Positions 12,823-13,538 of a stretch of 13,538 nt of DNA are shown here, piece after piece. The number at the start of each line of letters is the position of its first letter. Position 1 is the stretch's first letter. Below the pieces are notes generated by a model. That model ran no database searches, was not told the origin of the DNA, and was given only the letters and a program-made list of their open reading frames with translations. The DNA is from JAVBPP01 sp031549535 (lineage in GTDB: Bacteria > Bacillota > Clostridia > Oscillospirales > Acutalibacteraceae): assembly GCA_031549535.1 (NCBI GenBank), contig JAVBPP010000124.1:1-13538 (forward strand), written 5' to 3'. The position numbers and the translations under genes were made by a program.

Positions 12823-13538
12823 TCACTTCCACACTGCTGGCCGTCACCTGGATATCGACCGTATACATCGGCAGCGTGGCGTCCCCCACTGTGTAACGGT
12901 TTTTCATTTCACTGACAAGCTCATTACTTCTGATACTATAATTAGACATGGCCGGCAGTCTGAAAGAGATGTCACTGGCGTTTGCCTCTAAAACGATATT
13001 GCCCTCCGCTTCGCTGACAGTCAAATCGGCATCGCAGGCGTTAAAATTAGCTTGCATACTACCGTTGATACCGCCGATATCCATATCGCAGGCATTGCAG
13101 TCAAGCACAAGCTCGCGGATTGCATCCGTCTGCGCCGTAATGTCACAGGCGTTGGCGTCAAGAGTCAATTTCCCGGTATAGCTGCGTGGCAACACAATTT
13201 CCGCCTCACAGCGGCTCCAGTTCCGCAGCCAAAAAAAGAGGTCGTTTTGCGGCCGGATGCTCAGCTGCACGGTGCTTTCGGTCTCTTTCAGTTCAGGCAT
13301 GTGCATGATATCCGCAAGCTGTTTATTATAACGCACATAGATTTGCATTTGCTCCACGTCGGACGTGGTGACCGTTACGGTTGCCGCGTCTATTTTGATG
13401 GTTAGCTCTTCTTTCCCCGCCAATGAAAGCGATGTCTCCTCGCCGACTGAATCCCAGCCGGCGCCTCTTTCATTGGTAGCATCCAGCCAATCCCTAACTG
13501 TATCTGTTCCGCTGCGCAGCAATAGACCGCCGCCGACC
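12815..13538 (-). CDS. DUF4097-type beta-strand-repeat protein, 5' end beyond window edge
   Basis: The frame stays open to the right edge, giving 240 residues without a start; the true start lies outside. The first visible residues (VGGGLLLRSG) look like the end of a transmembrane or signal segment. The rest is a series of short beta-strand rungs as in the DUF4097 (putative adhesin-like) family. Counting from the TTG codon at 13522, the core repeats are NACD at 124-127, 143-146 and 161-164 and NASD at 181-184, spaced 18-20 residues. Such proteins are usually membrane-tethered and face outside; their biochemical role is not established. DUF4097 genes in Clostridia often follow PadR and DUF1700 genes, which could lie just right of this window. 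It is coupled to the downstream membrane-protein gene by an 8-base overlap. The repeated Cys is unusual compared with the commoner SGD-type turns. Confidence 0.8.
   Translation of the reverse strand, partial: VGGGLLLRSGTDTVRDWLDATNERGAGWDSVGEETSLSLAGKEELTIKIDAATVTVTTSDVEQMQIYVRYNKQLADIMHMPELKETESTVQLSIRPQNDLFFWLRNWSRCEAEIVLPRSYTGKLTLDANACDITAQTDAIRELVLDCNACDMDIGGINGSMQANFNACDADLTVSEAEGNIVLEANASDISFRLPAMSNYSIRSNELVSEMKNRYTVGDATLPMYTVDIQVTASSVEVND

Noticed and set aside
13520..13522. TTG codon as the start of the DUF4097 protein
   Set aside because: It lacks a ribosome site and sits in what looks like the end of a transmembrane segment. The frame is open to the window edge, so the start is outside.
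1..13538. CRISPR arrays, tRNA/rRNA genes, insertion sequences, phage genes
   Set aside because: Reading through the window showed no regularly spaced repeats, tRNA-like cloverleaf, rRNA-like stretch, transposase or phage protein.

Overview
The window looks like chromosomal DNA from a Gram-positive bacterium of the Bacillota, probably class Clostridia and perhaps an Oscillospirales-type gut or anaerobe lineage. This rests on strong AGGAGG-type ribosome sites, sigma-A promoters, a recJ-rel pair, a MerR/GyrI-type regulator, a DUF4097 protein, and an MBOAT-DHHW acylation pair. The taxonomic placement is inference; no rRNA or species marker is present.

Layout, left to right. (1) Positions 1-4046, all on the minus strand, form a housekeeping operon: a clear sigma-A promoter, then recJ (single-strand exonuclease), then rel (bifunctional (p)ppGpp synthetase/hydrolase, running off the left edge). 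(2) Positions 4069-6204 form a divergent pair. A secreted, membrane-tailed L-type-lectin-domain protein lies on the minus strand, and a MerR regulator with a GyrI-like effector domain lies on the plus strand. The lectin promoter has the stretched 19-bp -35/-10 spacer typical of MerR-activated promoters, with a dyad over the spacer and -35, and the two divergent -10 boxes overlap. This is the most distinctive system in the window. (3) Positions 6230-8175, minus strand, carry a small winged-helix-like protein followed by a long NAD-dependent epimerase/dehydratase-family protein with an unusual C-terminal extension. Between them sits a promoter candidate and a large dyad in the leader. (4) Positions 8365-9345, plus strand, carry dTDP-glucose 4,6-dehydratase (rfbB/rmlB). 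(5) Positions 9362-12194, minus strand, form an MBOAT acyltransferase plus DHHW/AlgX-like two-gene operon behind a near-consensus promoter. It is visibly more AT-rich than its surroundings and likely O-acetylates a surface polymer. (6) Positions 12198-13538, minus strand, carry a DUF4097 beta-strand-repeat protein (cut by the right edge) translationally coupled to a small multi-pass membrane protein, followed by a terminator-like hairpin.

Themes: stringent response and DNA repair at the left; cell-surface functions (lectin, nucleotide-sugar synthesis, polymer acylation, envelope-type DUF4097 protein) through the rest. No rRNA, tRNA, CRISPR array, transposase or phage gene was seen. No gene-free stretch exceeds 300 bases; the longest are about 180-190 bases (8176-8364 and 12062-12240) and both are described.
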